Positions 45,527 to 53,582 of a DNA stretch of 64,000 nt are shown piece after piece. The stretch is from Chitinophagales bacterium (GTDB lineage Bacteria > Bacteroidota > Bacteroidia > Chitinophagales > Chitinophagaceae), in assembly GCA_017303335.1 (NCBI GenBank), contig JAFLBK010000005.1, positions 124,001-188,000 on the forward strand, read 5' to 3'. Positions within the stretch are counted from its first letter, which is position 1; each line of letters begins with the position of its first letter. The notes below the pieces were generated by a model. The model was not told the origin of the DNA and ran no database searches. It saw nothing but the letters and a program-made list of their open reading frames with translations. A program made the position numbers and the translations under genes.

Positions 45527-47005
45527 ATGACCGAACTGCGAAATTCATCTCTTTATAACGAAGACCTTGCTCCCGTTCCGGCCGAACGCCGTAAATGGAA
45601 AACCTGGAACTACGCGGCGCTCTGGATCAGCATGAGCCTCTGTATACCCACCTACATGCTGGCGAGTTCGCTGATCGAAGGTGGTATGAACTGGTGGCAG
45701 TCCATTCTCACCATCTTCCTCGGCAATACCATTGTGCTGGTACCAATGATCCTGAACGGGCATGCCGGTGCCAAATACGGTATCCCGTTTCCTGTTTTTG
45801 CCCGCGCCAGTTTCGGAACAAGGGGCGCCAATATACCGGCGCTGTTACGGGCCATCGTGGCCTGCGGCTGGTTCGGTATCCAAACCTGGATCGGCGGATT
45901 TTCGGTTTACCAGATGCTGCGTGTGTGGATCCCTTCCCTGGAAACGCTGCCACAGGTATTCCCCGATTCCTTCGGCTTGCAAACAGGTCCCGCCATCTGC
46001 TTCCTGCTTTTCTGGTTGCTGAATATGTGGGTGGTTTATCTCGGAGTGGAAAGCATCCGCAAACTGCTTGTCTTTAAAGCGTTCTTTCTTCCGCTGGCGG
46101 CCCTGGCTTTATTGTTCTGGGCCATCAATGCCGGCAATGGCTTGGGCCCGATTCTTTCGCAACCCGCCAGGTTAACCGGCGCCGCGTTCTGGAATTATTT
46201 CTTCCCGGCGCTTACCGGCATGGTGGGTTTCTGGGCCACCTTATCCCTGAACATACCCGACTTCACCCGCTACGCCCGCAACCAGAAGGCGCAGATCAAC
46301 GGGCAGATCATCGGCCTGCCCCCATCCATGACGCTCTTCGCATTCATCGGCGTGGTGGTTACCTCGGCCACCTTTATCATTTATGGCGAAACCATCTGGG
46401 ACCCGGTTGTGCTCGCCGGAAAATTTCAGAATAAACTGCTGGTAAGTTTTGCCATGATCGCCGTGGCCATTTCTACGCTGGCCACCAACATCGCGGCCAA
46501 TATTGTGAGTCCGGCCAACGACTTCGCCAACCTGGCGCCGCGGAAGATCAATTTCCGCACGGGCGGATACATCACCGGCATCATCGGCATCCTGATCTTT
46601 CCCTGGAAACTCATCGCCGACCCGAATGGCTATATATTCACCTGGCTGATCGCGTACTCCAGTTTGCTGGGGCCCGTGGGCGGCATCCTGATCGCCGATT
46701 ATTATTTCATCCGCAGGCAACAGTTGCAGCTGAACGAACTTTATTCCCACCAGGGACAATATGGATTTAGAAACGGATTCAACAGCGCGGCGATCGTTGC
46801 GTTACTGGCGGGCGTATTGCCCAATATCCCGGGATTCCTGTTGCAGATAAAGCTGATCTCAGCCACCGCGTTCCCGGTATGGGTGTCGAACCTGTACAAT
46901 TATGCCTGGTTTGTCGGCTTCTTCATAAGCGGTATCATTTATATGCTTTTAATGCGGAATTATAAAGGGCGGAACGTAAATTTGGATAACAACGAAAACG
47001 ATTGA
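45527..47005 (+). CDS. NCS1 family nucleobase permease
   Basis: A 492-residue integral membrane protein with about 12 hydrophobic segments. The N-terminus LYNEDLAPVPAERRKWKTWNY followed by WISMSLCIPTYMLASSLIEGGMNW matches the NCS1 family (cytosine, uracil, allantoin or hydantoin transporters). Later marks are RASFGTRGANIPALLRAIVACGWFGIQTWIGG (TM3 area) and TLSLNIPDFTRYARNQ (TM6 area). It is the import step for the operon, most likely uracil, thymine or dihydropyrimidines. I start at ATG 45527; the frame extends to 45479, but that part is made of the hairpin repeat. It overlaps the start region of the next gene (stop 47005, next ATG 47008). Confidence 0.9.
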   Translation: MTELRNSSLYNEDLAPVPAERRKWKTWNYAALWISMSLCIPTYMLASSLIEGGMNWWQSILTIFLGNTIVLVPMILNGHAGAKYGIPFPVFARASFGTRGANIPALLRAIVACGWFGIQTWIGGFSVYQMLRVWIPSLETLPQVFPDSFGLQTGPAICFLLFWLLNMWVVYLGVESIRKLLVFKAFFLPLAALALLFWAINAGNGLGPILSQPARLTGAAFWNYFFPALTGMVGFWATLSLNIPDFTRYARNQKAQINGQIIGLPPSMTLFAFIGVVVTSATFIIYGETIWDPVVLAGKFQNKLLVSFAMIAVAISTLATNIAANIVSPANDFANLAPRKINFRTGGYITGIIGILIFPWKLIADPNGYIFTWLIAYSSLLGPVGGILIADYYFIRRQQLQLNELYSHQGQYGFRNGFNSAAIVALLAGVLPNIPGFLLQIKLISATAFPVWVSNLYNYAWFVGFFISGIIYMLLMRNYKGRNVNLDNNEND

Positions 47006-47007
47006 TC

Positions 47008-48390
47008 ATGTCCTTGCTCATCAAAAACGCCCATATCGTTGGCGCTGCCGACGATTATGTGGGCGATATCTTCATCCAGGGCGAAAGCATCGCGGCGCTT
47101 GGTAAGAATCTCGACATCCGGGCAGACAAAGAGATCGATGCTGCCGGCCTCTATGCCTTCCCCGGATTCATCGACCCGCATGTACACCTCGAAATGCCTT
47201 TCATGGGCACCTTCAGCAGCGATAATTACGAAAGCGGCACCCGGGCCGCCCTGCACGGGGGCACCACGATGGTGATCGATTTCATCCTGCAGAAACAGGG
47301 ACATTCGCTTTACGAGGCCTATAAAGAATGGAGCGGCCGGGCCGATGGCAATTGCGTGGGCGATTACAGCTTTCACATGGCCGTGACCGATTTCAACGAT
47401 AATACCTGTAAAGAGATCGTGGACCTGATCGAAAAAGAAGGCATTACTTCTTTCAAGATGTTCATGGCTTACAAGGGAGCGCTGATGATCGATGATAAAC
47501 AGATGGTGGGCCTGATGAATGAGGTGAAGCAACGCGGTGGCATGGTTACCGTGCATGCAACCAACGGCGATATGATCGATTTCCTTATCGCCAAAAACAG
47601 GGCGGAGGGAAACCTGGCCCCGCTGTATCATCATCTCTCTCAACCCGAAATAACCGAGGCCGAAGCTTCGGAACGTTTCGCTTCCATCGCGGGCTACACC
47701 GGTTGTCCCGGGTACATCGTTCACATGACCTGCGAAGGCGCTTTGAATGCCGTACGGGATAACAACCGCCACAACCAGAAAGTATTTGCCGAAACCTGTA
47801 TCCAGTATTTATTACTCGACGCTTCTTTATACGAACAGAATTTCGACGGAGCGAAGTGGGTGATGAGCCCGCCCCTGCGGGAGAAGAAAGACCAGGAAGC
47901 TTTGTGGGCCGGCATCAACCAGGGGCTGGTACAGGTGGTGGCAACAGACCATTGTCCGTTCAAATGGGAACAGAAACTGATGGGGAAAGACGATTTTTCC
48001 AAAATACCGAACGGGCACCCGGCCATTGAACACCGCGTGGAATTATTATTCAGCGAAGGCGTACGCAAGGGCAGGATCACCCTGAACAAATTTGTGGAAG
48101 TGCTCTCCACCAACCCGGCTAAGATATTCGGCATGTTCCCCCGCAAAGGCTGCATCGCCCCGGGTGCCGATGCCGATATTGTTTTATTCGATCCCAACCA
48201 GGAACATACGATCAGCGTCAATACGCATCACATGAATACGGATTACTCGGCCTATGAAGGCTGGAAGCTGACCGGGAAATGCAAAACCGTTATACTCCGG
48301 GGCAACGTGGTGATCGACGAAGGCGAATGCCTGGCGGAGAGGGGATACGGAAAGTACATCAGGCGGAATAAAGTATCGCAATTGATTTAA
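47008..48390 (+). CDS. hydA: Dihydropyrimidinase / D-hydantoinase
   Basis: A 460-residue amidohydrolase that opens the ring of dihydrouracil or dihydrothymine. Metal-site residues fall where expected: DPHVH (H58, H60), FMAYK with the lysine to be carbamylated (K156), H183 in VHATNGD, H239 in YIVHMTCEG and D314 in VATDHCPF. The usual HAENGD motif reads HATNGD (T185), a change next to the metal ligand. The C-terminal beta-sandwich returns in GCIAPGADADIVLFDP. A start at TTG 47002 is possible but ATG 47008 is better. It follows the permease with essentially no gap, so coupling is likely. Confidence 0.94.
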   Translation: MSLLIKNAHIVGAADDYVGDIFIQGESIAALGKNLDIRADKEIDAAGLYAFPGFIDPHVHLEMPFMGTFSSDNYESGTRAALHGGTTMVIDFILQKQGHSLYEAYKEWSGRADGNCVGDYSFHMAVTDFNDNTCKEIVDLIEKEGITSFKMFMAYKGALMIDDKQMVGLMNEVKQRGGMVTVHATNGDMIDFLIAKNRAEGNLAPLYHHLSQPEITEAEASERFASIAGYTGCPGYIVHMTCEGALNAVRDNNRHNQKVFAETCIQYLLLDASLYEQNFDGAKWVMSPPLREKKDQEALWAGINQGLVQVVATDHCPFKWEQKLMGKDDFSKIPNGHPAIEHRVELLFSEGVRKGRITLNKFVEVLSTNPAKIFGMFPRKGCIAPGADADIVLFDPNQEHTISVNTHHMNTDYSAYEGWKLTGKCKTVILRGNVVIDEGECLAERGYGKYIRRNKVSQLI

Positions 48391-48393
48391 TCT

Positions 48394-48462
48394 ATGTTCA
48401 ATGTTGAATGCCGAATTTTGAATGAAGGCATTTGACATTCATCATTCAACATTCAAAATAAT
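48394..48462 (+). repeat. Intergenic hairpin repeat 3 of the pyrimidine operon
   Basis: Perfect 11-bp arms AATGTTGAATG/CATTCAACATT (48400-48410 and 48443-48453). Interior GAATTTTGAATGA and CATTTGACATTCA belong to the same motif family. It lies between the dihydropyrimidinase and beta-ureidopropionase genes. Confidence 0.82.
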
Positions 48463-48467
48463 ATACG

Positions 48468-49334
48468 ATGCCAAGAATTATTAAGTCAGGGTTGATTCAA
48501 ATGAGTTTGCCGAAAACGGAAGGAGAAGGAACCATCCAGGAGATCGTGAATGCGATGGTGCAGAAACACATTCCTTATATTGAAGAAGCGGGCAAACAGG
48601 GCGTGCAGATACTTTGTCTGCAGGAGATATTCAATACCCCGTATTTCTGTCCGGGCCAGGACCCGAAGTGGTATGCCAGCGCCGAAACCGTTCCGGGGCC
48701 AACCACCGAGCTGATGGCGCAGTACGCGAAGAAATACAATATGGTCATCATCGTTCCGATCTATGAAAAGGAGCAGGCCGGTGTGTTATACAATACCGCC
48801 GCGGTGATTGATGCCGATGGAACCTACCTGGGTAAGTACCGTAAGAATCACATTCCGCATACCAGCGGCTTCTGGGAAAAATTCTTCTTCAAACCCGGCA
48901 ACCTGGGTTACCCCGTGTTTCAAACCCGCTATGCCAAAGTGGGTGTATATATCTGCTACGATCGCCATTTCCCCGATGGTGCACGGGTACTGGGTTTAAA
49001 CGGCGCCGAGATCGTATACAATCCTTCGGCAACGGTGGCGGGACTGTCGCAATACCTCTGGAAACTGGAACAACCGGCACATGCTGCCGCCAATGGATAC
49101 TTCATGGGCTGCATCAACCGGGTGGGTGAAGAGAAACCCTGGAACCTCGGTAAGTTTTACGGCAGCAGTTATTTTGTAGATCCCCGCGGCCAGATATTCG
49201 CACAGGCCAGTGAGGATAAGGATGAGTTGCTGGTGGCCGAATTCGACCTGGATATGATCGAACAGGTGCGAAGTGTATGGCAGTTCTTCCGCGACCGCAG
49301 GCCCGAGACGTATGGTAAACTCGTGGAATTGTAA
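48468..49334 (+). CDS. Beta-ureidopropionase (N-carbamoyl-beta-alanine amidohydrolase)
   Basis: A 288-residue member of the nitrilase superfamily. The catalytic triad is visible: E53 (LCLQEIFNTP), K126 (GKYRKNHIPH) and C163 (VYICYDRHFPDGARVLG). The following NPSATVAGLSQYLWKLEQPA and GCINRVGEEKP are typical of carbamoyl-beta-alanine amidohydrolases. It would convert N-carbamoyl-beta-alanine into beta-alanine, CO2 and ammonia, the third step of reductive pyrimidine breakdown. N-carbamoylputrescine amidase is the closest alternative, but the operon strongly favours the pyrimidine role. Confidence 0.93.
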   Translation: MPRIIKSGLIQMSLPKTEGEGTIQEIVNAMVQKHIPYIEEAGKQGVQILCLQEIFNTPYFCPGQDPKWYASAETVPGPTTELMAQYAKKYNMVIIVPIYEKEQAGVLYNTAAVIDADGTYLGKYRKNHIPHTSGFWEKFFFKPGNLGYPVFQTRYAKVGVYICYDRHFPDGARVLGLNGAEIVYNPSATVAGLSQYLWKLEQPAHAAANGYFMGCINRVGEEKPWNLGKFYGSSYFVDPRGQIFAQASEDKDELLVAEFDLDMIEQVRSVWQFFRDRRPETYGKLVEL

Positions 49335-49339
49335 ATCAT

Positions 49340-49402
49340 GCTACATGTTGAATGCTGAATTTTGAATGAAAGCATTCAACATACAACATTTAACATACAA
49401 CA
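49340..49402 (+). repeat. Intergenic hairpin repeat 4 of the pyrimidine operon
   Basis: Perfect 12-bp arms ATGTTGAATGCT/AGCATTCAACAT (49345-49356 and 49371-49382), followed by further ACATACAACAT-type motifs. It lies between the beta-ureidopropionase gene and preT; the start of preT at 49405 is immediately after. Confidence 0.82.
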
Positions 49403-49404
49403 TA

Positions 49405-50745
49405 ATGATACAGAGCAACAGGCTGACAAAGGAACAATATACGGTCAACTTCAGCGACATTCATCCCCCGTTCGAAACAGCCGACGCGGCCCTCGTGGAG
49501 GCCAACCGCTGTTTGTTCTGCTATGATGCGCCCTGCACAAAGAGTTGCCCTACCGGGATCGATGTACCGAAGTTTATCAAACAGATCGCTACCGAGAATA
49601 TCAAAGGTTCGGCACACACCATTTTCTCCAGCAACATCATGGGAGCAGGTTGCAGTAAGGTTTGCCCGGTTGAAAAACTCTGCGAAGGCTCCTGTGTTTT
49701 CAACCTGATGGAGGAAGAACCCATTCCGATCGCGAAACTCCAGCGCTATTCGACGGAAAAAGCGATGGAGAAAAACTGGCAACTGTTCCGGCGTAACGAG
49801 CCCACCGGTAAAAAGGTGGCCGTGGTAGGCGCCGGTCCGGCCGGGTTGAGTTGCGCACATGTGCTTTCGAGAGCCGGCGTGGACGTAACGATCTATGAAA
49901 AGGAGGCAAAGGGTGGCGGACTGATGACCTATGGCATCGCTGCCTATAAGGTAACACCGCAGTTCTGCGAGGATGAGGTGAATTACATACTGGGTATTGG
50001 GGGTATTGAAGTCAGGTACAACCAGGAACTGGGTAAGGATATTTCATTGACTCAATTGAAGAAGGACTACGATGCTGTTTACCTGGCCATGGGTGTGGGC
50101 ATTGCCCGCAAACTGGATATACCCGGTGAAAAACTGGAGGGTGTGGTGGATGCCATACAGTTCATTTATGATATACGCTCTAACGGATTTTCATCGGTAC
50201 CTGTAGGGGATAAGGTGGCAGTGATCGGTATGGGTATGACGGCCATCGACGCGGCAACGCAGGCCAAACGCCTCGGCGCATCAGAAGTGACCCTGGTGTA
50301 CCGCCGGACAGAAGCCGAGAAGCCCTGTACCGACGTGGAACTGGATATCGCCAAACTGGATGGCTGCGAAATCATCTGGCTGGCAGCGCCGCTAAAGGTG
50401 AAGGGCTCGAACGGGAAAGTAAAACAGCTCGTTTGCAGCAAAATGAAACTTGGCGAACCCGATGCTTCGGGCCGGCGTTCGCCGGTAGATACCGGGGAAA
50501 CATTTGCGATGGAAGTGGATATGGTGATCAAGGCGGCCGGGCAGGTACCGTATGAGAAACTGGTGAAAAAATACAAACTTGATAATAAGAACGGTAAGCT
50601 GGTGCTGAAAGATAAGGCAACAACCAATATCAAGGGCGTCTTCGCGGGCGGCGACGCCGTGAATGGCGGTAAAGAAGTGGTGGATGCCGTGCAGGCGGGG
50701 AAGGACGGAGCCAAGGCCATTTTGGAATTTCTGAAGTTGTGTTGA
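49405..50745 (+). CDS. preT: Dihydropyrimidine dehydrogenase subunit PreT (NAD(P)H-oxidising)
   Basis: A 446-residue flavoprotein corresponding to the N-terminal half of mammalian dihydropyrimidine dehydrogenase. Iron-sulfur cysteines come in two groups (C36, C39, C44, C48; then C83, C87, C93, C97). FAD- and NAD-binding Rossmann motifs follow: VAVVGAGPAGLSCAHVLSRA near residue 133 and VAVIGMGMTAIDAATQAKRL. The end is VFAGGDAVNGGKEVVDAVQA. With PreA it reduces uracil or thymine to the dihydro form. I start at ATG 49405; the extension to 49366 is translated hairpin repeat. The stop codon lies inside the left arm of the repeat flanking the four-helix-bundle gene. Confidence 0.94.
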   Translation: MIQSNRLTKEQYTVNFSDIHPPFETADAALVEANRCLFCYDAPCTKSCPTGIDVPKFIKQIATENIKGSAHTIFSSNIMGAGCSKVCPVEKLCEGSCVFNLMEEEPIPIAKLQRYSTEKAMEKNWQLFRRNEPTGKKVAVVGAGPAGLSCAHVLSRAGVDVTIYEKEAKGGGLMTYGIAAYKVTPQFCEDEVNYILGIGGIEVRYNQELGKDISLTQLKKDYDAVYLAMGVGIARKLDIPGEKLEGVVDAIQFIYDIRSNGFSSVPVGDKVAVIGMGMTAIDAATQAKRLGASEVTLVYRRTEAEKPCTDVELDIAKLDGCEIIWLAAPLKVKGSNGKVKQLVCSKMKLGEPDASGRRSPVDTGETFAMEVDMVIKAAGQVPYEKLVKKYKLDNKNGKLVLKDKATTNIKGVFAGGDAVNGGKEVVDAVQAGKDGAKAILEFLKLC

Positions 50746-50770
50746 ATGCTAAATGTTGTATGCTGAATGA
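50740..50770 (+). repeat. Left inverted-repeat arm flanking the four-helix-bundle gene
   Basis: TGTTGAATG (50740-50748) and GTATGCTGAATGA (50758-50770) belong to the same motif family as the operon hairpins. The preT stop codon and the four-helix-bundle start codon both lie inside this arm. Confidence 0.78.
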
Positions 50771-51126
50771 AAACAGAAAATAAGATACTGGAATTGAGTT
50801 TTGATTTTTCTCTCCAGATCATTTCTCTGTATAAGATACTCGTTCAGCACAATGAGTATGTGATGTCAAAACAACTTTTGCGATCAGCCACCAGTATTGG
50901 GGCAAATGTTGAGGAGGCGAATGCTGCTCAGACGAAGAAAGATTTTATCATGAAAATGTCGATCGCTTCCAAAGAGGCAAGGGAGACAAAATACTGGCTG
51001 CGTCTTTTGGATAAAAGTCAGATTGTTACGTACGATTATGCTGAGTATTTAAAAATGGTTGAGCATATTATTAACATACTGACCAAAATAGTAAAGACAT
51101 CCCAGGAATCTTTGAACGCAAAATAA
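50767..51126 (+). CDS. Four-helix-bundle protein (23S rRNA intervening-sequence/S23 family)
   Basis: A 119-residue, almost wholly helical protein. LRSATSIGANVEEANAAQT and IASKEARETKYWLRLLDKSQ are the hallmark blocks of the S23/IVP four-helix-bundle family, related in fold to the Avd accessory proteins of diversity-generating retroelements. Family members are often found as the open frame within 23S rRNA intervening sequences bordered by hairpins; their function is unknown. Here the gene splits preT from preA, which are normally contiguous, and is flanked by inverted arms (50740-50770 and 51126-51155) matching solo hairpins in the same operon. It has no evident role in pyrimidine metabolism and is AT-richer than its neighbours, so I read it as an inserted element. 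Confidence 0.88.
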   Translation: MKTENKILELSFDFSLQIISLYKILVQHNEYVMSKQLLRSATSIGANVEEANAAQTKKDFIMKMSIASKEARETKYWLRLLDKSQIVTYDYAEYLKMVEHIINILTKIVKTSQESLNAK

Positions 51127-51155
51127 TTCAACATGCATCATTCAACATTCAACAT
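51126..51155 (+). repeat. Right inverted-repeat arm flanking the four-helix-bundle gene
   Basis: ATTCAACAT, then TCATTCAACATTCAACAT, the reverse complement of the left-arm motifs. It starts at the last base of the four-helix-bundle stop codon and ends 8 bp before the preA start. Confidence 0.8.
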
Positions 51156-51163
51156 ATTATTTT

Positions 51164-52432
51164 ATGGCTTCTCTTGAATCAAACTTCCTCGGCATCAAAT
51201 CTCCCAACCCCTTCTGGCTGGCGAGTGCGCCCCCTACGGATAAAAAAGTGAATGTGCTTCGTGCCTTTGAAGCCGGTTGGGGCGGCGTGGTATGGAAAAC
51301 ACTGGGCAGCCAGGTGAAGAATGTCTCGTCCCGGTATTCATCGGTGAATTTCGGATCAAAGCGGATGATGGGTTTGAATAACATTGAACTCATCAGCGAC
51401 AGGCCGCTCGACCTGAACCTGAAAGAAATAAAAGAATGCATCAAACTCTTCCCCGACCGGGCCATGGTGGTTTCGCTGATGGCCGATAATGATCGCAAGA
51501 GCTGGCACGAACTGATAAAGAAAGTGGAAGATACCGGGGCGCATGGTCTGGAACTGAACTTCGGTTGTCCGCACGGCATGACCGAACGGGGTATGGGCGC
51601 AGCGGTAGGACAAGACCCCGAGATCGCCTGTATGGTGGTGGAATGGGTGATGGAAGCGGCCACGATACCCGTGATCACCAAGCTTACACCCAACGTGCAC
51701 TCGGTGGTTCCTACAGGCAGGTCGGTGGTGAAAGCCGGAACCAATGGATTATCCCTGATCAATACCATTCAATCGGTAACGGGTATCGACCTCGATACCT
51801 TTGTTCCGAATCCCTACGTGGCGGGTAAGTCGGTTTTTGGCGGTTATTGCGGACCGGCCGTAAAACCGATCGCCCTGAAGATGCTCACCACCATTGCGCA
51901 GGACGAGGTGACGAACAAAGTGCCCATCTCCGGCATCGGCGGTGTGAGTACCTGGAAGGACGCGGTGGAATTCATGCTGCTCGGCGCCAGTAATGTGCAG
52001 GTTTGTACCGCGGCGATGAATCATGGATTCCGGATCGTGGAAGATATGATCGAAGGACTGAACAACTGGATGGATGAAAAAGGATTCAACACACTGAACG
52101 ACTTCATCGGTAAATCCGTGGAGAAGATCACCCATTGGGAAGACCTCGACATCAACTACCACCACATCGCAAAAATCAACCAGGATAAATGCATTCATTG
52201 CGGCTTGTGTTATATCGCCTGTGAAGACGCCTCGCATCAATCCATCAACCTGGAGTATGGCAAACCCTACAATACCTACACCGTAAAGGAACAGGAATGC
52301 GTGGGTTGCAATCTGTGTAAACTGGTTTGCCCGGTGAACGATTGCATTACCATGGAAGAACACCGGGTGGCGCCCGAGTACCTGAACTGGATCGAATTCC
52401 AGCAGCGGGGATTGCCGCTCAATGATCATTAA
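51164..52432 (+). CDS. preA: Dihydropyrimidine dehydrogenase subunit PreA (pyrimidine-reducing)
   Basis: A 422-residue protein corresponding to the C-terminal half of dihydropyrimidine dehydrogenase. An FMN-binding TIM barrel (about residues 1-320) begins ESNFLGIKSPNPFWLASAPP and contains LELNFGCPHGMTERGMGAAV and KVPISGIGGVSTWKDAVEFM. A ferredoxin-like tail carries two 4Fe-4S motifs: CIHCGLCYIAC near residue 343 and CVGCNLCKLVC near 378. It reduces the pyrimidine ring with electrons delivered by PreT. It is the last gene of the operon. Confidence 0.95.
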   Translation: MASLESNFLGIKSPNPFWLASAPPTDKKVNVLRAFEAGWGGVVWKTLGSQVKNVSSRYSSVNFGSKRMMGLNNIELISDRPLDLNLKEIKECIKLFPDRAMVVSLMADNDRKSWHELIKKVEDTGAHGLELNFGCPHGMTERGMGAAVGQDPEIACMVVEWVMEAATIPVITKLTPNVHSVVPTGRSVVKAGTNGLSLINTIQSVTGIDLDTFVPNPYVAGKSVFGGYCGPAVKPIALKMLTTIAQDEVTNKVPISGIGGVSTWKDAVEFMLLGASNVQVCTAAMNHGFRIVEDMIEGLNNWMDEKGFNTLNDFIGKSVEKITHWEDLDINYHHIAKINQDKCIHCGLCYIACEDASHQSINLEYGKPYNTYTVKEQECVGCNLCKLVCPVNDCITMEEHRVAPEYLNWIEFQQRGLPLNDH

Positions 52433-52573
52433 GTCATTCCTGTCCGGGAGCCGTCCATGCCGGATTCAGCCGTTTTGTTAGAAAGTATCTAAAGCCGCTA
52501 CCTGTAAGCTGCTGAAAACCATCGCAACCATTCAAATTTCCTGTCGCATATTCATTATTGTGCTTTGGGTGGC

Positions 52574-52581
52574 TATATTTG
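52574..52581 (+). promoter_or_regulatory. Bacteroidota -7 promoter element of the outer-membrane/haloperoxidase pair
   Basis: TATATTTG, a full match to TAnnTTTG, lies 45 bases before ATG 52627 and inside the longer open frame from 52558, which argues for the later start. Confidence 0.5.
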
Positions 52582-52626
52582 TTTTACGAAACAGCGATTT
52601 CTTTAATTGAAACTTTAACTACTGCT

Positions 52627-53577
52627 ATGAGAAAAAAAATACGCTTCCTTCTCATTTTCTGTATTTCACTGCAAACCGCAATCGCTCAAACCGATATCGA
52701 TGGATTGATGATGCAAAAGAAATTCTTCTGCGTCGGTCCCACCGCGGGCTACAGCAGTTTTAAGAACTACTGGGAAGGAACGCTGAAGCGGGATAACCTC
52801 AATATGGGACGTGTGTCCACCACTAATTTTATGATCATGGGCAATTACGGGGTTACACGCCGGTTGAATGTACTTTTTGGATTGCCCTACATTAAAACAA
52901 AGGCCAGCGCCGGACAGATGGCTGGCCAAAAAGGGCTGCAGGATCTATCACTTTGGCTGAAGTGGGTTGGTTACGAAAAACACCTGTTCAAGGGCGACCT
53001 GCAACTGATGCTCATTGGCGGATATTCAACGCCGGTGAGTAACTATTCTCCCGATATTCTTCCCTTATCGCTTGGCCTGCACAGCCGTACCACTACCACC
53101 CGGTTCATGCTCGACTATCAGCGTGGGCATTGGTTCGGTACCGTTTCGTATTCATACAATTTCCGGGATAATGTCAAACTCGACAGGTATACCTACTATA
53201 CCACCGAGATGCACTACAGCAATGAGGTGCGTATGCCGGACGCTTCTCAATGGAATTTCCGGGCCGGTTACCGCAGTGAAGTGATCATTGCGGAAGCCAT
53301 TCTTAATAAGTGGACAACCCTGGGTGGGTTCGATATACCCCGCAACGGAAGTCCCTTTGTAAGCAATAATATGGATGCCACTTCCATTGGCATCAACCTC
53401 AAATATGAAACACCCCTGGATGGGTTATCGGTTGTAGCCAATGGCAGTACGGTGCTGGCCGGACGTAACGTGGGGCAAAGTACCGGATTCAATGCCGGGG
53501 TATTCTACATCTTCGATTTCGGCAAGAAAACAAAATCAACCAACGAAAAAGACAAAGGCAAACAGCCTAAAAAATAA
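52627..53577 (+). CDS. Outer-membrane beta-barrel protein of unknown function
   Basis: A 316-residue protein from ATG 52627, giving signal peptide MRKKIRFLLIFCISLQTAIA/Q. The mature part is a series of amphipathic beta-strands with frequent aromatic ends (NFMIMGNYGVTRRLNVLFGL, LWLKWVGYEKHLFKGDLQLM, HWFGTVSYSYNFRDNVKLDR, GINLKYETPLDGLSVVANGS). It ends in a charged Lys-rich tail after FYIFDFG, which is the barrel's final strand. The general look is that of porin-like transporters of the phenol-degradation MetA-related group, but I cannot assign a substrate. The next gene begins 6 bp later, so the two are cotranscribed. Confidence 0.7.
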   Translation: MRKKIRFLLIFCISLQTAIAQTDIDGLMMQKKFFCVGPTAGYSSFKNYWEGTLKRDNLNMGRVSTTNFMIMGNYGVTRRLNVLFGLPYIKTKASAGQMAGQKGLQDLSLWLKWVGYEKHLFKGDLQLMLIGGYSTPVSNYSPDILPLSLGLHSRTTTTRFMLDYQRGHWFGTVSYSYNFRDNVKLDRYTYYTTEMHYSNEVRMPDASQWNFRAGYRSEVIIAEAILNKWTTLGGFDIPRNGSPFVSNNMDATSIGINLKYETPLDGLSVVANGSTVLAGRNVGQSTGFNAGVFYIFDFGKKTKSTNEKDKGKQPKK

Positions 53578-53582
53578 GTCAC

